Below, piece after piece: positions 18,348 to 27,982 of a stretch of 64,000 nucleotides of DNA. Source of the DNA: Furfurilactobacillus rossiae DSM 15814 (GTDB taxonomy: Bacteria > Bacillota > Bacilli > Lactobacillales > Lactobacillaceae); NCBI RefSeq assembly GCF_000428925.1, contig NZ_AUAW01000009.1, forward strand, positions 1 to 64,000. The letters are read 5' to 3'. A program made the position numbers and the translations under genes. The notes below the pieces were generated by a model. It saw only the letters and a list, made by a program, of their open reading frames with translations, did no database searches and was not told where the DNA came from. Position 1 is the stretch's first letter, and every line of letters starts with the position of its first letter.

Positions 18348-18370
18348 CGGTTGTCAATGTTGACGCCCTT
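18348..18370 (+). repeat. Deleted remnant of the 12836-13002 element
   Basis: The 23 bases starting CGGTTGTCAA and ending TGTTGACGCCCTT equal the outer ends of the 12.8-13.0 kb element joined at the shared TCAA. The sequence is itself palindromic (GTCAATGTTGAC). It lies in the lysA leader between terminator and RBS. Confidence 0.45.
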
Positions 18371-18461
18371 CAGTCTACCTTGCAAAGATGATCGCCGTAT
18401 AGGCAAAGCGCATAACCGTTCGAATAGACACATAACTTCTAAAACTAAAAGGAGCAAAAAA

Positions 18462-19778
18462 ATGACAACAACAGTTGAGTCAACGAAAAATCATTTAATG
18501 ATCGGCGGTATGGATACCGTCAAACTGGCAGAGCAGTTTGGCACACCACTGATTGCTTACGATACGCAGGATATCGTTCGCCAGGTGAAGGCCTTTCAAC
18601 AGACGTTTGCTAACCATCGAATTGATGGCATCGTGAGTTACGCGTCGAAAGCCTTCTGCGTGAAGGGAATCTATCAGCTGTTGGCGCCACTCGGTGTACA
18701 TGCAGACGTTGTGTCAGCAGGCGAAATGGCAACGGCGTTTGCGGCCGGCTTTCCAGCATCTCGCCTGAGTTTTCACGGGAATAATAAGTCTGTGGATGAA
18801 CTGACAATGGCACTGGATCATCATCTTGGCACGATTATTGTTGATAATTTTGTTGAGCTTCATTTATTACAACGTTTGCTACAAGAACGGGACGAAACCA
18901 TTGCGATTCAAATTCGAGTGACCCCCGGCGTTAGTGCCCATACACATCAGTACATTCAAACGGGTCAGGTCGATAGCAAGTTTGGTTTCGACATTGGTTC
19001 TGGTCAAGCGGATCAAGCGCTGACAGAAGCCTTAGCGGATGACCATCTAGAGGTTCGTGGCGTTCATGCACATATTGGATCGCAAATCTTTGAGAGTACC
19101 GGCTTTGTAATGGCAGCCGAGAAACTGATTGAATTGCTGACCCATTGGCATGAAGCGTTTGGCTATTCCGCCCAGGTGCTAAATATAGGCGGCGGGTTCG
19201 GCATTAAATATGTGGAAGGTGACGATCCACAATCACCGGAGGACCAGCTTGATACTGTGTTGACGACGATTGAGGCTAGGTTAGGCAATCATCATCTAGA
19301 AATGCCGGAGATTTGGATTGAACCTGGCCGGTCGTTAGTTGGTCCGGCAGGAATCAATTTATATCGGGTTGGCGCAAACAAACGTGTCCCCGGTTTGTTA
19401 CCATACGTGGCCGTTGATGGTGGCATGGGGGATAACATTCGACCAGCGTTGTATCAGGCGGCATACGAACCGGTATTGGCTAATCATGTTGAAGATTCTT
19501 CTAAAGAAACCATCCATATTGTCGGTAAATATTGTGAGTCCGGCGACATTCTAGTAAATGAAGCAACGTTGCCGGTCACAAAAACGGGCGATGTGATTGC
19601 CCTCTTAGCCACCGGCGCCTACGGTTATTCGATGGCCAGCAACTACAATCGTAATCCACGTCCAGCCGTCATTTTTATCGATCACAAACATGCCAGCGTC
19701 GTTGTCCGACGCGAAACTAACCGCGACATACTCGCATTAGATGAGGATTTTAAGAAGAGTGCCGCCGAAGCTCGGTAA
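18462..19778 (+). CDS. lysA: Diaminopimelate decarboxylase
   Basis: 438 residues. A PLP enzyme that decarboxylates meso-diaminopimelate to lysine, the last step of the pathway. The PLP lysine is in VSYASKAFC, the phosphate-binding glycines in LNIGGGFG, and the substrate residues in EPGRSLVGPAG and GKYCESGD (the active-site Cys of the partner subunit). The start is ATG 18462 after AAAGGAGC; the open frame back to 18270 only reads through the leader. It is the first gene of the rightward operon. Its last 27 bases are partly duplicated twice downstream (19879-19960). Confidence 0.94.
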   Translation: MTTTVESTKNHLMIGGMDTVKLAEQFGTPLIAYDTQDIVRQVKAFQQTFANHRIDGIVSYASKAFCVKGIYQLLAPLGVHADVVSAGEMATAFAAGFPASRLSFHGNNKSVDELTMALDHHLGTIIVDNFVELHLLQRLLQERDETIAIQIRVTPGVSAHTHQYIQTGQVDSKFGFDIGSGQADQALTEALADDHLEVRGVHAHIGSQIFESTGFVMAAEKLIELLTHWHEAFGYSAQVLNIGGGFGIKYVEGDDPQSPEDQLDTVLTTIEARLGNHHLEMPEIWIEPGRSLVGPAGINLYRVGANKRVPGLLPYVAVDGGMGDNIRPALYQAAYEPVLANHVEDSSKETIHIVGKYCESGDILVNEATLPVTKTGDVIALLATGAYGYSMASNYNRNPRPAVIFIDHKHASVVVRRETNRDILALDEDFKKSAAEAR

Positions 19779-19960
19779 GGCTCGAGCAACAACGTAAAGG
19801 TGACAGCGTGCAAGCGCACTTTGCTTGTGGGGTGACAGCTTTGGGTTGTGCACAGGGCCTTGAGCGACAGGTGCACGTTTAAAAGAGTGCCGCCGAAGCT
19901 CGGTAAAGCTCAAGCGACAGGTGCACATTTAAGAAGAGTGCCACCGAAGCCCTGTAAGGT
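19752..19960 (+). repeat. Three partial copies of the lysA 3' end
   Basis: AAGAGTGCCGCCGAAGCTCG or a close variant occurs at about 19755, 19883 and 19935. The first is the true lysA end (KKSAAEAR-stop). The second and third, with flanking CAAGCGACAGGTGCAC, are non-coding copies between lysA and dapD. They look like duplications around the structured repeat at 19769-19866. Confidence 0.7.
19769..19866 (+). repeat. Structured intergenic repeat, family B, copy 1
   Basis: It shares AACGTAAA, a hairpin with loop GCACTTT, and TGCACAGG in order with the copy at 60907-61013. The central stem is CAAGC/GCTTG here and AAGAC/GTCTT there, a paired change. It lies just after the lysA stop, inside the operon, and does not end in a T-run. 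Confidence 0.6.
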
Positions 19961-19985
19961 AAGTCAATCATTGAGGAGGATTCAC

Positions 19986-20699
19986 ATGGCAGAATTAGAT
20001 GCGACACAAATCATTCATACGATAGCGACCGCTAAGAAACAAACGCCGGTCAAGGTCACTGTTAGTGGCGAGCACTTACGTCAACTGACGATTCCAGATG
20101 GCATTGAAGCGTTTATGGAAGATCATACTGGTACGTTGTTTGGCAGCTGGCCGGTAGTAAAACCATTTCTTGAAGTACACCAAGATGTGATTGCGCAAAC
20201 GCATGTGGAAACTAATGCCACTAATTCAGCGGTTCCGTTATTAGATGCACGTGAAATTAACGCCCGCATTGAACCAGGTGCCATCATTCGTGATCAGGTG
20301 GTGATTGGTGATCACGCTGTCATCATGATGGGTGCGTTGATCAACATCGGCGCAGAGATTGGCGCTGATTCCATGATTGATATGGGTGCCGTGCTTGGTG
20401 GCCGTGCGATTGTTGGCAAGCATTGTCATATCGGTGCTGGCGCGGTGTTAGCCGGGGTAATCGAACCAGCTTCTGCAGAACCCGTGCGCATCGATGATGA
20501 TGTGTTGATTGGGGCTAATGCAGTGGTTATTGAGGGCGTTCATGTCGGGGAACACGCGGTAGTTGGTGCTGGCGCTGTGGTAACTGAGGATGTGCCAGCT
20601 AATACCGTTGTTGCTGGTGTTCCAGCTAAGGTAATTAAAGTTAACGATGCGAAAACGCAGGCTAAAACGAAACTTCAAGATTCGTTACGAAAGCTCTAG
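19986..20699 (+). CDS. dapD: Tetrahydrodipicolinate N-acetyltransferase
   Basis: 237 residues. It acetylates tetrahydrodipicolinate with acetyl-CoA, the step that commits to the acetylated DAP branch. The C-terminal two thirds are hexapeptide repeats of a left-handed beta helix ([54 protein letters not shown]). The length matches the acetyl-type enzyme of firmicutes. The start is ATG 19986 with GAGGAGG; an open frame back to 19848 runs through repeats and is not coding. Second gene of the operon. Confidence 0.92.
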   Translation: MAELDATQIIHTIATAKKQTPVKVTVSGEHLRQLTIPDGIEAFMEDHTGTLFGSWPVVKPFLEVHQDVIAQTHVETNATNSAVPLLDAREINARIEPGAIIRDQVVIGDHAVIMMGALINIGAEIGADSMIDMGAVLGGRAIVGKHCHIGAGAVLAGVIEPASAEPVRIDDDVLIGANAVVIEGVHVGEHAVVGAGAVVTEDVPANTVVAGVPAKVIKVNDAKTQAKTKLQDSLRKL

Positions 20700-20729
20700 C
20701 ACGTTTGACTGAAAGAAAGTTGGTACTGC

Positions 20730-21878
20730 ATGTCTGAAACGTTAGATTTAATTCATATTCGCCGTCACTTGCACCAAATTCCAGAGTTGGCACTGCATGA
20801 AACCCAAACAGCTGCATATCTACGGCAAGTTATCGAAACGATGCCTCAGCAATGGTTGACCATCCATCACATACCAAGTTTGCCAACGGCCTTGATGGTT
20901 AAAGTTCAAGGAAGCCAGCCGCAACGGTGTATTGGGTACCGCACTGATATTGATGCCTTGCCAGTTACAGAGGCGACAGGATTGCCATATGCCTCGACAA
21001 ATCCCGGCAAGATGCATGCTTGTGGCCATGATATTCACATGACGGTGGCCCTAGGGGTGCTCAATTACTTTGCTAATCATCAGCCCAAAGATGACTTATT
21101 ATTTTTCTTTCAACCGGCTGAGGAAAACGACAACGGTGGCAAGTTGGCCGTTGAAGCTGGCGCCTTTACTGGCGAATGGCGACCTGATGAGTTTTATGGC
21201 TTGCATGTCAATCCGGAGCTGTCTGCAGGCGTGATTGGATGCCGCAATGGCACACTATTTGCCGGCACGACTGAAATTAACGTGGATTTTGTTGGCAAAG
21301 GCGGGCACGCGGCTTATCCGCACTTGGCTAACGACATGGTAGTGGCTTGCGCCAGTTTTATCATGCAAGCGCAGACCGTCGTCTCTAGAAGCGTTGACCC
21401 AATTGAAGGCGGCGTGGTGACGTTTGGCAAACTGAATGCTGGTAGTATTCGCAACGTCATTGCTGGCCGTGCCAGGCTGGAAGGGACCATTCGCGGACTA
21501 ACGCAAGCGATGATTGAACACATTGACCAGCGGCTACAGGCAATCGCCAATGGCATCGCTACGAGTTTCGAGTGCAAAGTCAATGTTGAACTGAATCAGG
21601 GCGGTTACTTGCCGGTAGAAAACGACCCAAGGCTGACAGTACCATTTATTCAATTTATGAAAAATGCGCCAGACGTGGACTTTGTTGAAACGGCGCCGGC
21701 CATGACTGGCGAGGACTTCGGATATATGTTGCATCAATTTCCTGGCACGATGTTTTGGTTAGGCGTAGATGGTCACGCGCCGTTGCACTCTGCCAAAATG
21801 ACGCCGGACGAGTCCGCTATTAGCAAGGGTGTCACCGCCATTACTGAATTTTTGGAGGATCGGATGACAAGAAAGTGA
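20730..21878 (+). CDS. N-acetyldiaminopimelate deacetylase (M20 amidohydrolase)
   Basis: 382 residues of the M20 peptidase/amidohydrolase family, closest in layout to B. subtilis YkuR. Metal ligands are visible in HACGHDIHM and FFQPAEEN, and a GKGGHAAYPH motif lies in the lid domain. In this pathway it removes the acetyl group from N-acetyl-LL-diaminopimelate. The amidohydrolase family also includes hippurate hydrolases, but the position between dapD and dapA makes the DAP role very likely. Start ATG 20730, with a weak GAAAG upstream. Confidence 0.9.
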   Translation: MSETLDLIHIRRHLHQIPELALHETQTAAYLRQVIETMPQQWLTIHHIPSLPTALMVKVQGSQPQRCIGYRTDIDALPVTEATGLPYASTNPGKMHACGHDIHMTVALGVLNYFANHQPKDDLLFFFQPAEENDNGGKLAVEAGAFTGEWRPDEFYGLHVNPELSAGVIGCRNGTLFAGTTEINVDFVGKGGHAAYPHLANDMVVACASFIMQAQTVVSRSVDPIEGGVVTFGKLNAGSIRNVIAGRARLEGTIRGLTQAMIEHIDQRLQAIANGIATSFECKVNVELNQGGYLPVENDPRLTVPFIQFMKNAPDVDFVETAPAMTGEDFGYMLHQFPGTMFWLGVDGHAPLHSAKMTPDESAISKGVTAITEFLEDRMTRK

Positions 21879-21931
21879 TGCTCGGATTCGGTTGAATCCG
21901 GATGGCTCTCATTGACAAGGAGGAATTTAAA

Positions 21932-22846
21932 ATGTTTGAACAAAATGATTTATTAACAGCAATTATCACACCGTTTACCGAAGATGATCATATTGATTTC
22001 GATGCATTAACGCGATTAACAAATATGCTCATTGAAACTGGTTCACGCGGTTTTGTCATTGGTGGGACGACAGGTGAGACACCAACGCTAACGCACGAAG
22101 AAAAGATTGAACTTTATACCCGTTTTGCACAGATTGTGGCTGGTCGAGGTGTCGTTATCGCTGGGACAGGCAGTAATAATACAGCTGCGACGATTGCCTT
22201 TAATCGGGAAGTAGATGCGATTGACGGGATTGATGGAACGTTGGTCGTTGTCCCTTATTACAACAAACCTAATCAACGGGGAATGGTTGCCCACTTTACG
22301 GCGGTTGCTCAAGCCGCTACTAAGCCGATCGTTATTTACAACATTCCTGGCCGAACTGGTGTCAACATGACTAACGAAACGATTCTCCAACTGGCACAAG
22401 TGCCGAACATCAGCGGTGTAAAACAGTGTGGTAGTGATGCAGATTTGGCGGCGTTAATTAATGATGCGCCGACAGGTTTTGCTGTTTACAGTGGGGAAGA
22501 TTCCCAAGCTTTATTGGTAAAGGCACTGGGCGGGACTGGCGTCATTTCCGTTGCCAGTCACGTATATGGTCCAGCGATGCGACAGGAATATGACGCTCTA
22601 GCACAAGGTAATGTTGAACGTGCTGGCCAGATTCAACGCGACTTGATGCCAAAGATGGCGGCGTTATTCATGTATCCATCACCATCACCGGTAAAGGCTG
22701 TTTTAGATGCGCAGGGGCTACCTGTTGGTAACCCACGTTTGCCAATCGTTCCTCTGAATGACACTGAGAAAAGTATTTTGGCACAACGACTAGGCGTTCA
22801 CCAACTAAGCGACATTCCGTTGGCAGAAAACACGGAGGCGGTATAG
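21932..22846 (+). CDS. dapA: 4-hydroxy-tetrahydrodipicolinate synthase
   Basis: 304 residues, TIM barrel. It condenses pyruvate with aspartate semialdehyde. The Schiff-base lysine is in SGVKQCGSD, the catalytic tyrosine in [11 protein letters not shown], and [15 protein letters not shown] is the family signature. The start is ATG 21932 after AAGGAGGAA; the in-frame ATG at 21902 has no RBS. Four bases separate its stop from dapB, so the pair is tightly coupled. Confidence 0.95.
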   Translation: MFEQNDLLTAIITPFTEDDHIDFDALTRLTNMLIETGSRGFVIGGTTGETPTLTHEEKIELYTRFAQIVAGRGVVIAGTGSNNTAATIAFNREVDAIDGIDGTLVVVPYYNKPNQRGMVAHFTAVAQAATKPIVIYNIPGRTGVNMTNETILQLAQVPNISGVKQCGSDADLAALINDAPTGFAVYSGEDSQALLVKALGGTGVISVASHVYGPAMRQEYDALAQGNVERAGQIQRDLMPKMAALFMYPSPSPVKAVLDAQGLPVGNPRLPIVPLNDTEKSILAQRLGVHQLSDIPLAENTEAV

Positions 22847-22849
22847 AAA

Positions 22850-23638
22850 ATGAGTGAGTCAAAGATTCGTGTTATTGTCGCTGGCTTTCGCGGCAGTATG
22901 GGGACTGCTAGCTGCCAGACAATTTTAAACGATGAGCGGTTTGAATTAACTGGTGTGTTTGATCCTCATGCTGCACTGACGGACGGAAATGACACACATT
23001 TGCCAAGCCAAGTTGTCGTTGCCACTACGGAAGACGAGTTGCCTGAGGCAGATGTTTGGTTAGACTTTACAACCCCGACTGTGGTTGAACACAACGTCGA
23101 AGTAGCTTTGCGGCAGGGGTTGTTCCCGTTGGTTGGCACGAGCGGCTTAACGACAGCACAAATAAAAGCATTGCAGGCGTTAGCTGCCTCGGCTCATCTA
23201 GGTGGGTTGATCGTTCCAAACTTTGGATTGTCGGCGGTGTTACTAACTCAGTTTGCTAAACAGGCGGCTAGATACTTTCCAAACGCGGAGATTATTGAAA
23301 TGCACCATGCTGATAAACGGGATGCACCATCCGGTACGGCGGTTGCCACAGCTCATGCAATCGCTGCCGGTCGGCAACAGCAGCCAGATCTCGATCATAC
23401 TGAAAGCAGCGTGGATGGTGTGCGCGGTGGAATTGTCGACAACGTTCCGATTCACGCGGTTCGTTTGCCCGGATATTTAGCGCATGAACAAGTGTTGTTT
23501 GGCGGGACGGGTGAGGCGCTGACGATTCGGCAGGACACATATGATCGTGAGTCATTTATGGTCGGCGTCAAGTTAGCATTGAGTAAAGTAACAACATTAA
23601 CAGAATTAAAGGTTGGTTTGGAACAGGTTTTAGATTAG
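22850..23638 (+). CDS. dapB: 4-hydroxy-tetrahydrodipicolinate reductase
   Basis: 262 residues. It reduces the DapA product with NAD(P)H. The N-terminal nucleotide-binding loop is VAGFRGSMG, and the catalytic signature is EMHHADKRDAPSGTA. The length is normal for the family. It sits three bases after dapA, with the RBS GGAGGCGG inside the dapA end. Confidence 0.95.
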   Translation: MSESKIRVIVAGFRGSMGTASCQTILNDERFELTGVFDPHAALTDGNDTHLPSQVVVATTEDELPEADVWLDFTTPTVVEHNVEVALRQGLFPLVGTSGLTTAQIKALQALAASAHLGGLIVPNFGLSAVLLTQFAKQAARYFPNAEIIEMHHADKRDAPSGTAVATAHAIAAGRQQQPDLDHTESSVDGVRGGIVDNVPIHAVRLPGYLAHEQVLFGGTGEALTIRQDTYDRESFMVGVKLALSKVTTLTELKVGLEQVLD

Positions 23639-23677
23639 CGTCATACCGCGAATCGATGCGGTCAAAGGAGAATGCAT

Positions 23678-24877
23678 ATGCCAGAATTAGAAGCTCAGTT
23701 AACGGGGATGACACGGCCCGTGTTTGACCAAATTGTGCCATCAGCGATTCGTCAATTTGATAATCAAATAAAGGATATTCCTGGCATATTGAAATTAACG
23801 CTTGGTGAACCAGATTTTAACGCACCAGATCACGTCAAGCAGGCGACCATCGATGCAATCAATCAGAATCGCTCTCATTACGCGCCAGCTGCTGGATTAC
23901 CAGAGCTACGAGAAACGATCAGTACATACTTAACCAAACTGAATCAGGTCACTTATGATCCGCAAACGGAAATACTGGTAACAGTTGGCGCCACAGAAGC
24001 GATTGCGGCGGCGATGGGCACCGTTTTGGGAGCAGGCGACGAGGTGATTATCCCAACACCAATTTTTCCGTTGTACATTACCACGGCCCAGATTGATGGC
24101 GCTACACCAGTGTTAGTTGATACCTCAGTGGATGACTATGTATTAACACCGGCTCGGCTAACGGCTACATTGGCTGCTCATCCGCGTGCAAAGATGTTGG
24201 TTTTGAATTATCCAACCAATCCAACTGGTGTCACTTACACAGACTCGCAGTTGCAAGCATTGGCCGCAGTGATTCGTAAACATAAGTTGCTCGTGTTGGC
24301 TGATGAAATCTATTGTGAATTAGCCTACGACCAGCCTCATGTATCTATTTCCACATTATTACCAGAGCGGACAATCGTGATTAATGGCGTTTCCAAGACG
24401 TTTGCCATGACAGGTTACCGGGTTGGCTACCTAGCGGCCCCGGCGGCCCTTACTCAGCAGATTGCCAAACTACATGGCGCTTTGGTAACCGCTGCACCGA
24501 CACCAATGATGGCGGCGGCCACTGATGCTTTGCTGCATGGGTCGGCAGACACGGCGGACATGAAGGCACAGTATCACGAACGTCGTGATTTTCTGGTACA
24601 AGCGCTCAATCAACTTGGATTTACAACGGCCCAACCAAATGGTGCTTTTTATGTGTTCGCTAAAATACCGGCAGATGAGGAACAAGATGACCGCACTTTT
24701 GCACTCAAGGTTGCCCAACAGGCAAAAGTTGCTGTTGTCCCAGGTAGTTGTTTCGGCCCTGGCGGTGAAGGCCACGTTCGTTTGTCATACGCCGCCGATA
24801 TGGACAAACTTCAGGAAGCCGTAAAACGACTGGCAGCTTATCGTGCCAACAAATTATCGGTTGATGTTTCGGCTTAA
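23678..24877 (+). CDS. patA: Class I aminotransferase, probable N-acetyl-LL-diaminopimelate aminotransferase
   Basis: 399 residues, PLP-dependent fold type I. The PLP lysine lies in NGVSKTFAMTGYRVGY, with NYPTNPTG and the Arg in HVRLSYA as other signatures. Position between dapB and asd in an acetyl-type DAP operon points to the transamination of N-acetyl-2-amino-6-oxopimelate. Sequence alone would also allow a general aromatic or aspartate aminotransferase. ATG 23678 lies seven bases after AAAGGAG; the ATG at 23672 is too close to it. Confidence 0.88.
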   Translation: MPELEAQLTGMTRPVFDQIVPSAIRQFDNQIKDIPGILKLTLGEPDFNAPDHVKQATIDAINQNRSHYAPAAGLPELRETISTYLTKLNQVTYDPQTEILVTVGATEAIAAAMGTVLGAGDEVIIPTPIFPLYITTAQIDGATPVLVDTSVDDYVLTPARLTATLAAHPRAKMLVLNYPTNPTGVTYTDSQLQALAAVIRKHKLLVLADEIYCELAYDQPHVSISTLLPERTIVINGVSKTFAMTGYRVGYLAAPAALTQQIAKLHGALVTAAPTPMMAAATDALLHGSADTADMKAQYHERRDFLVQALNQLGFTTAQPNGAFYVFAKIPADEEQDDRTFALKVAQQAKVAVVPGSCFGPGGEGHVRLSYAADMDKLQEAVKRLAAYRANKLSVDVSA

Positions 24878-24919
24878 CTAAATGATCGAGTGGAGTGAAA
24901 CTTGAAAGGAAGCAATTTA

Positions 24920-25987
24920 ATGCAATCATTTAATGTCGCAATTCTTGGTGTTACTGGTGCAGTTGGCACACGGATGTTACAACAATTGGAAAAGTCTGAT
25001 ATCGTGGTCGATCGATTGGTGCTGTTGGCGTCAGCACGTTCAGCTGGTCAAACACGCATCTTTCGTGGCCAATCTTATACGATTGAAGAAGCCACAACAG
25101 ACTTGTTTAAAGGTATCGATATCGTCTTGTCGTCAGCTGGCGGTTCAGTTTCCAAAGCATTGCTACCAGCAGCGGTGAAAGCAGGGGCCGTTTGTGTCGA
25201 TAACACCAGTGCCTTTCGGATGGAGCCAGATGTACCATTGGTCGTGCCTGAAGTGAATCCAGGAATGTTGAGTCAGCATCATGGTATTGTTGCCAATCCA
25301 AACTGCAGTACTATTCAAATGGTTGTTGCGTTGGCACCGATTGATCGTCAGTATAAGTTACATCAAGTTCTAGTTTCGACTTATCAAGCGGCGTCTGGTG
25401 CTGGTCAACGGGCAATGAACGAGTTATTCGATGAGGCCCAACAACGTCATGAAGGCGAAGAGGAGACGGCTGCCATCTTACCCGTCAAGGGTGCTGAACA
25501 TCACTATCCATTGGCGTTTAACTTGTTGCCACAGATTGATGTCTTTGAGGACGATGGCTTCACGCACGAAGAATGGAAGATGATTCACGAAACTAAAAAG
25601 ATTTTACGTGGCGACATGAACGACACGGAACTCAAGGTATCTGCAACCTGTGTCCGCGTACCCGTACCAATTGGCCATGGTGAAAGTGTTTATTTTGAAA
25701 CGAACCAAACACCAGCCGTACCAGACATGCAGGCTCTATTGGCTCATTCAAAGGGTGTCGTATTGCAGGATGATCCAGCACACCAAGTTTATCCGCAACC
25801 GATTAACGCAGCTGGTCATGGCGAAACGTTTGTCGGCCGGATGCGAGCAGACCGGGAAAATCCAGGAGCTTATCACATGTGGGTCGTTGCTGATAACCTA
25901 CTTAAAGGGGCAGCATTGAATGCGGTTCAAATCGCACAGGAACTGATCAAACGTGATTTAGTGCGTGTTCCTGAAGTAACTAAATAA
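24920..25987 (+). CDS. asd: Aspartate-semialdehyde dehydrogenase
   Basis: 355 residues. It reduces aspartyl phosphate to aspartate semialdehyde. NADP-binding GVTGAVGTRML is at the N-terminus, the catalytic Cys in VANPNCSTIQ, and the catalytic His region GHGESVYFE further on. The start is ATG 24920 after AAAGGAAG; the TTG at 24902 precedes that RBS and is not used. It is the last gene of the operon, followed by a long terminator. With lysC on the other strand it completes the route from aspartate to lysine. Confidence 0.94.
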   Translation: MQSFNVAILGVTGAVGTRMLQQLEKSDIVVDRLVLLASARSAGQTRIFRGQSYTIEEATTDLFKGIDIVLSSAGGSVSKALLPAAVKAGAVCVDNTSAFRMEPDVPLVVPEVNPGMLSQHHGIVANPNCSTIQMVVALAPIDRQYKLHQVLVSTYQAASGAGQRAMNELFDEAQQRHEGEEETAAILPVKGAEHHYPLAFNLLPQIDVFEDDGFTHEEWKMIHETKKILRGDMNDTELKVSATCVRVPVPIGHGESVYFETNQTPAVPDMQALLAHSKGVVLQDDPAHQVYPQPINAAGHGETFVGRMRADRENPGAYHMWVVADNLLKGAALNAVQIAQELIKRDLVRVPEVTK

Positions 25988-26047
25988 AGTAACCTAAAAT
26001 ATCACGCTGATACGAAAAAATATCAGCGTGATGTTTTAGGTTACTTT
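25987..26047. terminator. Bidirectional terminator after asd
   Basis: A nearly perfect hairpin of about 25 bp (AAGTAACCTAAAA-ATCACGCTGAT with its complement) around ACGAAAAAAT. It closes the lysA-asd operon and the convergent DUF4097 operon. Confidence 0.85.
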
Positions 26048-26085
26048 GATTGTATGATATCGAACCAATTAACCAGTTAATAATA

Positions 26086-27579
26086 CTAAGAAACGTGGAT
26101 CGAACTGGACTTTGTTGCTGCGGTGACATAGAAATGTGGGTCGTCACCAACTGCACCATCTTTGAAGTTAGTCGTATTGTGATCGTAGATAGCATTATCG
26201 GGACCTGTGATAGAACCACTTTTGGCGTCCAAGTCAAAGTTATACTCGATATCCTTAGCGAATTCTAGTTTGATTGAACTGGAGTGTGCCGTGGTATCAA
26301 GATTGCCAGTGAGATCGCTGAAACTTAGGTTAATTGAACCTGAATTGGCGTTGAAAGCACCGGCACCAATCAAGTCAGTGCCGCGGACAGAACCTGAGTG
26401 TGAGTCCACATTGAACTTAGCAACCGTAGTGTCAGCCAAACGAATTGAACCGCTATGAGCACGAGCACGTAATAGTCCCGCAACAGTGGTTTGCTTGATG
26501 CGAACGGAACCAGAGGATGCGTTGACATCCAAATCCTTAAAGTGAGCACCATTAATGCGAATTGAACCGCTGTTTGCTTCTAAACGAACCTGGTTTAGAG
26601 CGCCGGTGTGGCTGAAATTAACGCTGCCTGAGGCACTGTTAACCAGTAAATCACCTGCAAAGGATGCTGGAATGAGTAGTTGAACACGAACCCGCAGTGG
26701 TAACAGGTGAGGCCGTGATCCATTATGAATTGACAGGGTACCATTCTCCAACTTAGTTTGTGCGAGATAGCTGTCATTAGCACGGTTCATGTATTCCCGG
26801 AAGATGATGTGCTCATCATCGGGATTGCTTAAAATTCGGACGCTACTGTCAGCATACTTAAAGTCGATTCGCTGAACTTGATCAGCAGAAAATTGTTGTT
26901 CGTTGGCAAGTGCTAAACTGTCCACGTAGATTTCGGTATCGACCGGTTCTTGTTCATTAAATTGCTGGTCGAAGTTTGAAAATGTGTCGTCATTGGCATG
27001 GGGATCGAACTTGTCGTTATGTGATTGCTGCTTTTTTTCCGTAAACGAACCGGCAAATGTTTTGCCGCCGTCCGTGTGAATGCCACGATTGTCGATTACA
27101 AGATTACCCATCCGAATACCGTCGTTTGTGACAGTAAACGTACCGTTATTGATGTTGATGCCATCGCTATCAATATTTACCGCTTTACCACCGTTAACTT
27201 TAATACCGTTATCATCGATGCTGAGCACTTTACCACCATCAATGATCACCTTGCCATCGGCAATATCGATGTGATGACCATGACTATAGGCATGCTCATG
27301 TGACGTTTGTTTAGCATCGTCGGAATGAGTATCTTGATCAGTGGCATTTTTTTCGGCGTTAATTTCATCCACTAAGTCGTCGAGATTGCCTAATCCTTCA
27401 AAAGCTCTGTTGACAGCGTCCGTGATGGTGGCGCCTTTTCTTTCATTGTCATGAGCGGCCTCACTCAGATCAGCGGCCAACTCCTCACGTAATTCATGCA
27501 TTTCTTCCGTGTCAGGATAAGCCTTAAACGTTTCATCCAAACGCCGGTTAACCATCGTATCAATTGTGTCCATTGTCAT
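26086..27579 (-). CDS. DUF4097 beta-repeat protein, LiaX-like
   Basis: About 497 residues. The first 80 residues are a helical HAAS-like domain (VNRRLDETFKAYPDTEEMHE). A polar linker with DGxxI-type repeats follows, then from about residue 210 a long right-handed beta-repeat region of the DUF4097 type (NSASGSVNFSHTGA, NANSGSINLSFSD, DAKSGSITGPDN). No signal peptide or membrane segment is seen. The layout resembles enterococcal LiaX, which senses cell-envelope antimicrobials; that role is inference here. The start lies inside the end of padR and the two overlap by about 20 bases. The start could be ATG 27579 or 27573, both after GGGAGG. Confidence 0.75.
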   Translation of the reverse strand: MTMDTIDTMVNRRLDETFKAYPDTEEMHELREELAADLSEAAHDNERKGATITDAVNRAFEGLGNLDDLVDEINAEKNATDQDTHSDDAKQTSHEHAYSHGHHIDIADGKVIIDGGKVLSIDDNGIKVNGGKAVNIDSDGININNGTFTVTNDGIRMGNLVIDNRGIHTDGGKTFAGSFTEKKQQSHNDKFDPHANDDTFSNFDQQFNEQEPVDTEIYVDSLALANEQQFSADQVQRIDFKYADSSVRILSNPDDEHIIFREYMNRANDSYLAQTKLENGTLSIHNGSRPHLLPLRVRVQLLIPASFAGDLLVNSASGSVNFSHTGALNQVRLEANSGSIRINGAHFKDLDVNASSGSVRIKQTTVAGLLRARAHSGSIRLADTTVAKFNVDSHSGSVRGTDLIGAGAFNANSGSINLSFSDLTGNLDTTAHSSSIKLEFAKDIEYNFDLDAKSGSITGPDNAIYDHNTTNFKDGAVGDDPHFYVTAATKSSSIHVS

Positions 27580-27916
27580 CAATCCTCCCGGTAATCAGGT
27601 CATCAATAATCTTTTTGGCAAACGCCCAGTCTGCGACATTTTTGGTGAGTAGACGGGTGCCTTGTTCAGTTAATTTGTAATATTTTCGGCGGCCACCCTG
27701 AGTCTCGTCGCCCCAGTAGCTTTCGATATCACCATTGCGTTCCATGCGGCGAAATGCAGTGTATAAAGTGGCCTCGTTTAATTCATATGCATCGTGGCTC
27801 AGTTCACGGACGGCCTTAGCAATTTCATAACCGTAACTGTCGCCCTGGCTAAGAATATTAAGAATGATGGTCGTCGTGTGCCCCCGAATAATGTCTTTAG
27901 AAATTTCGGGTTTCAT
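27560..27916 (-). CDS. PadR-family transcriptional regulator
   Basis: 118 residues. The winged-helix PadR domain is clear: IILNILSQGDSYGYEIAKAV, LNEATLYTAFRRMERNG, and GRRKYYKLTEQG in the wing. It is probably a repressor of its own operon with the DUF4097 gene, an arrangement common for envelope-stress modules in firmicutes. The start is ATG 27916 with GGAGGTG; upstream in-frame codons lie before the promoter and are not used. Confidence 0.9.
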   Translation of the reverse strand: MKPEISKDIIRGHTTTIILNILSQGDSYGYEIAKAVRELSHDAYELNEATLYTAFRRMERNGDIESYWGDETQGGRRKYYKLTEQGTRLLTKNVADWAFAKKIIDDLITGRIDDNGHN

Positions 27917-27953
27917 GAATGCACCTCCAGTAGTTGTTCGTTTGATTGAGTAT

Positions 27954-27982
27954 AATTTATCACCAATTACTGTGTGTGTCAA
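27954..27982 (-). promoter_or_regulatory. Promoter of the padR operon
   Basis: On the minus strand a perfect TTGACA (27982-27977) stands 17 bases from TAAATT (27959-27954). A TATACT five bases further is an alternative -10. Confidence 0.55.

Noticed and set aside
19848-19985. N-terminal extension of DapD
   Set aside because: It consists of translated repeat sequence. GAGGAGG and ATG at 19986 give the family's normal length.
27080-27303. Rightward ORFs across the DUF4097 gene
   Set aside because: Shadows of a repetitive coding sequence on the other strand, without RBS or family likeness.
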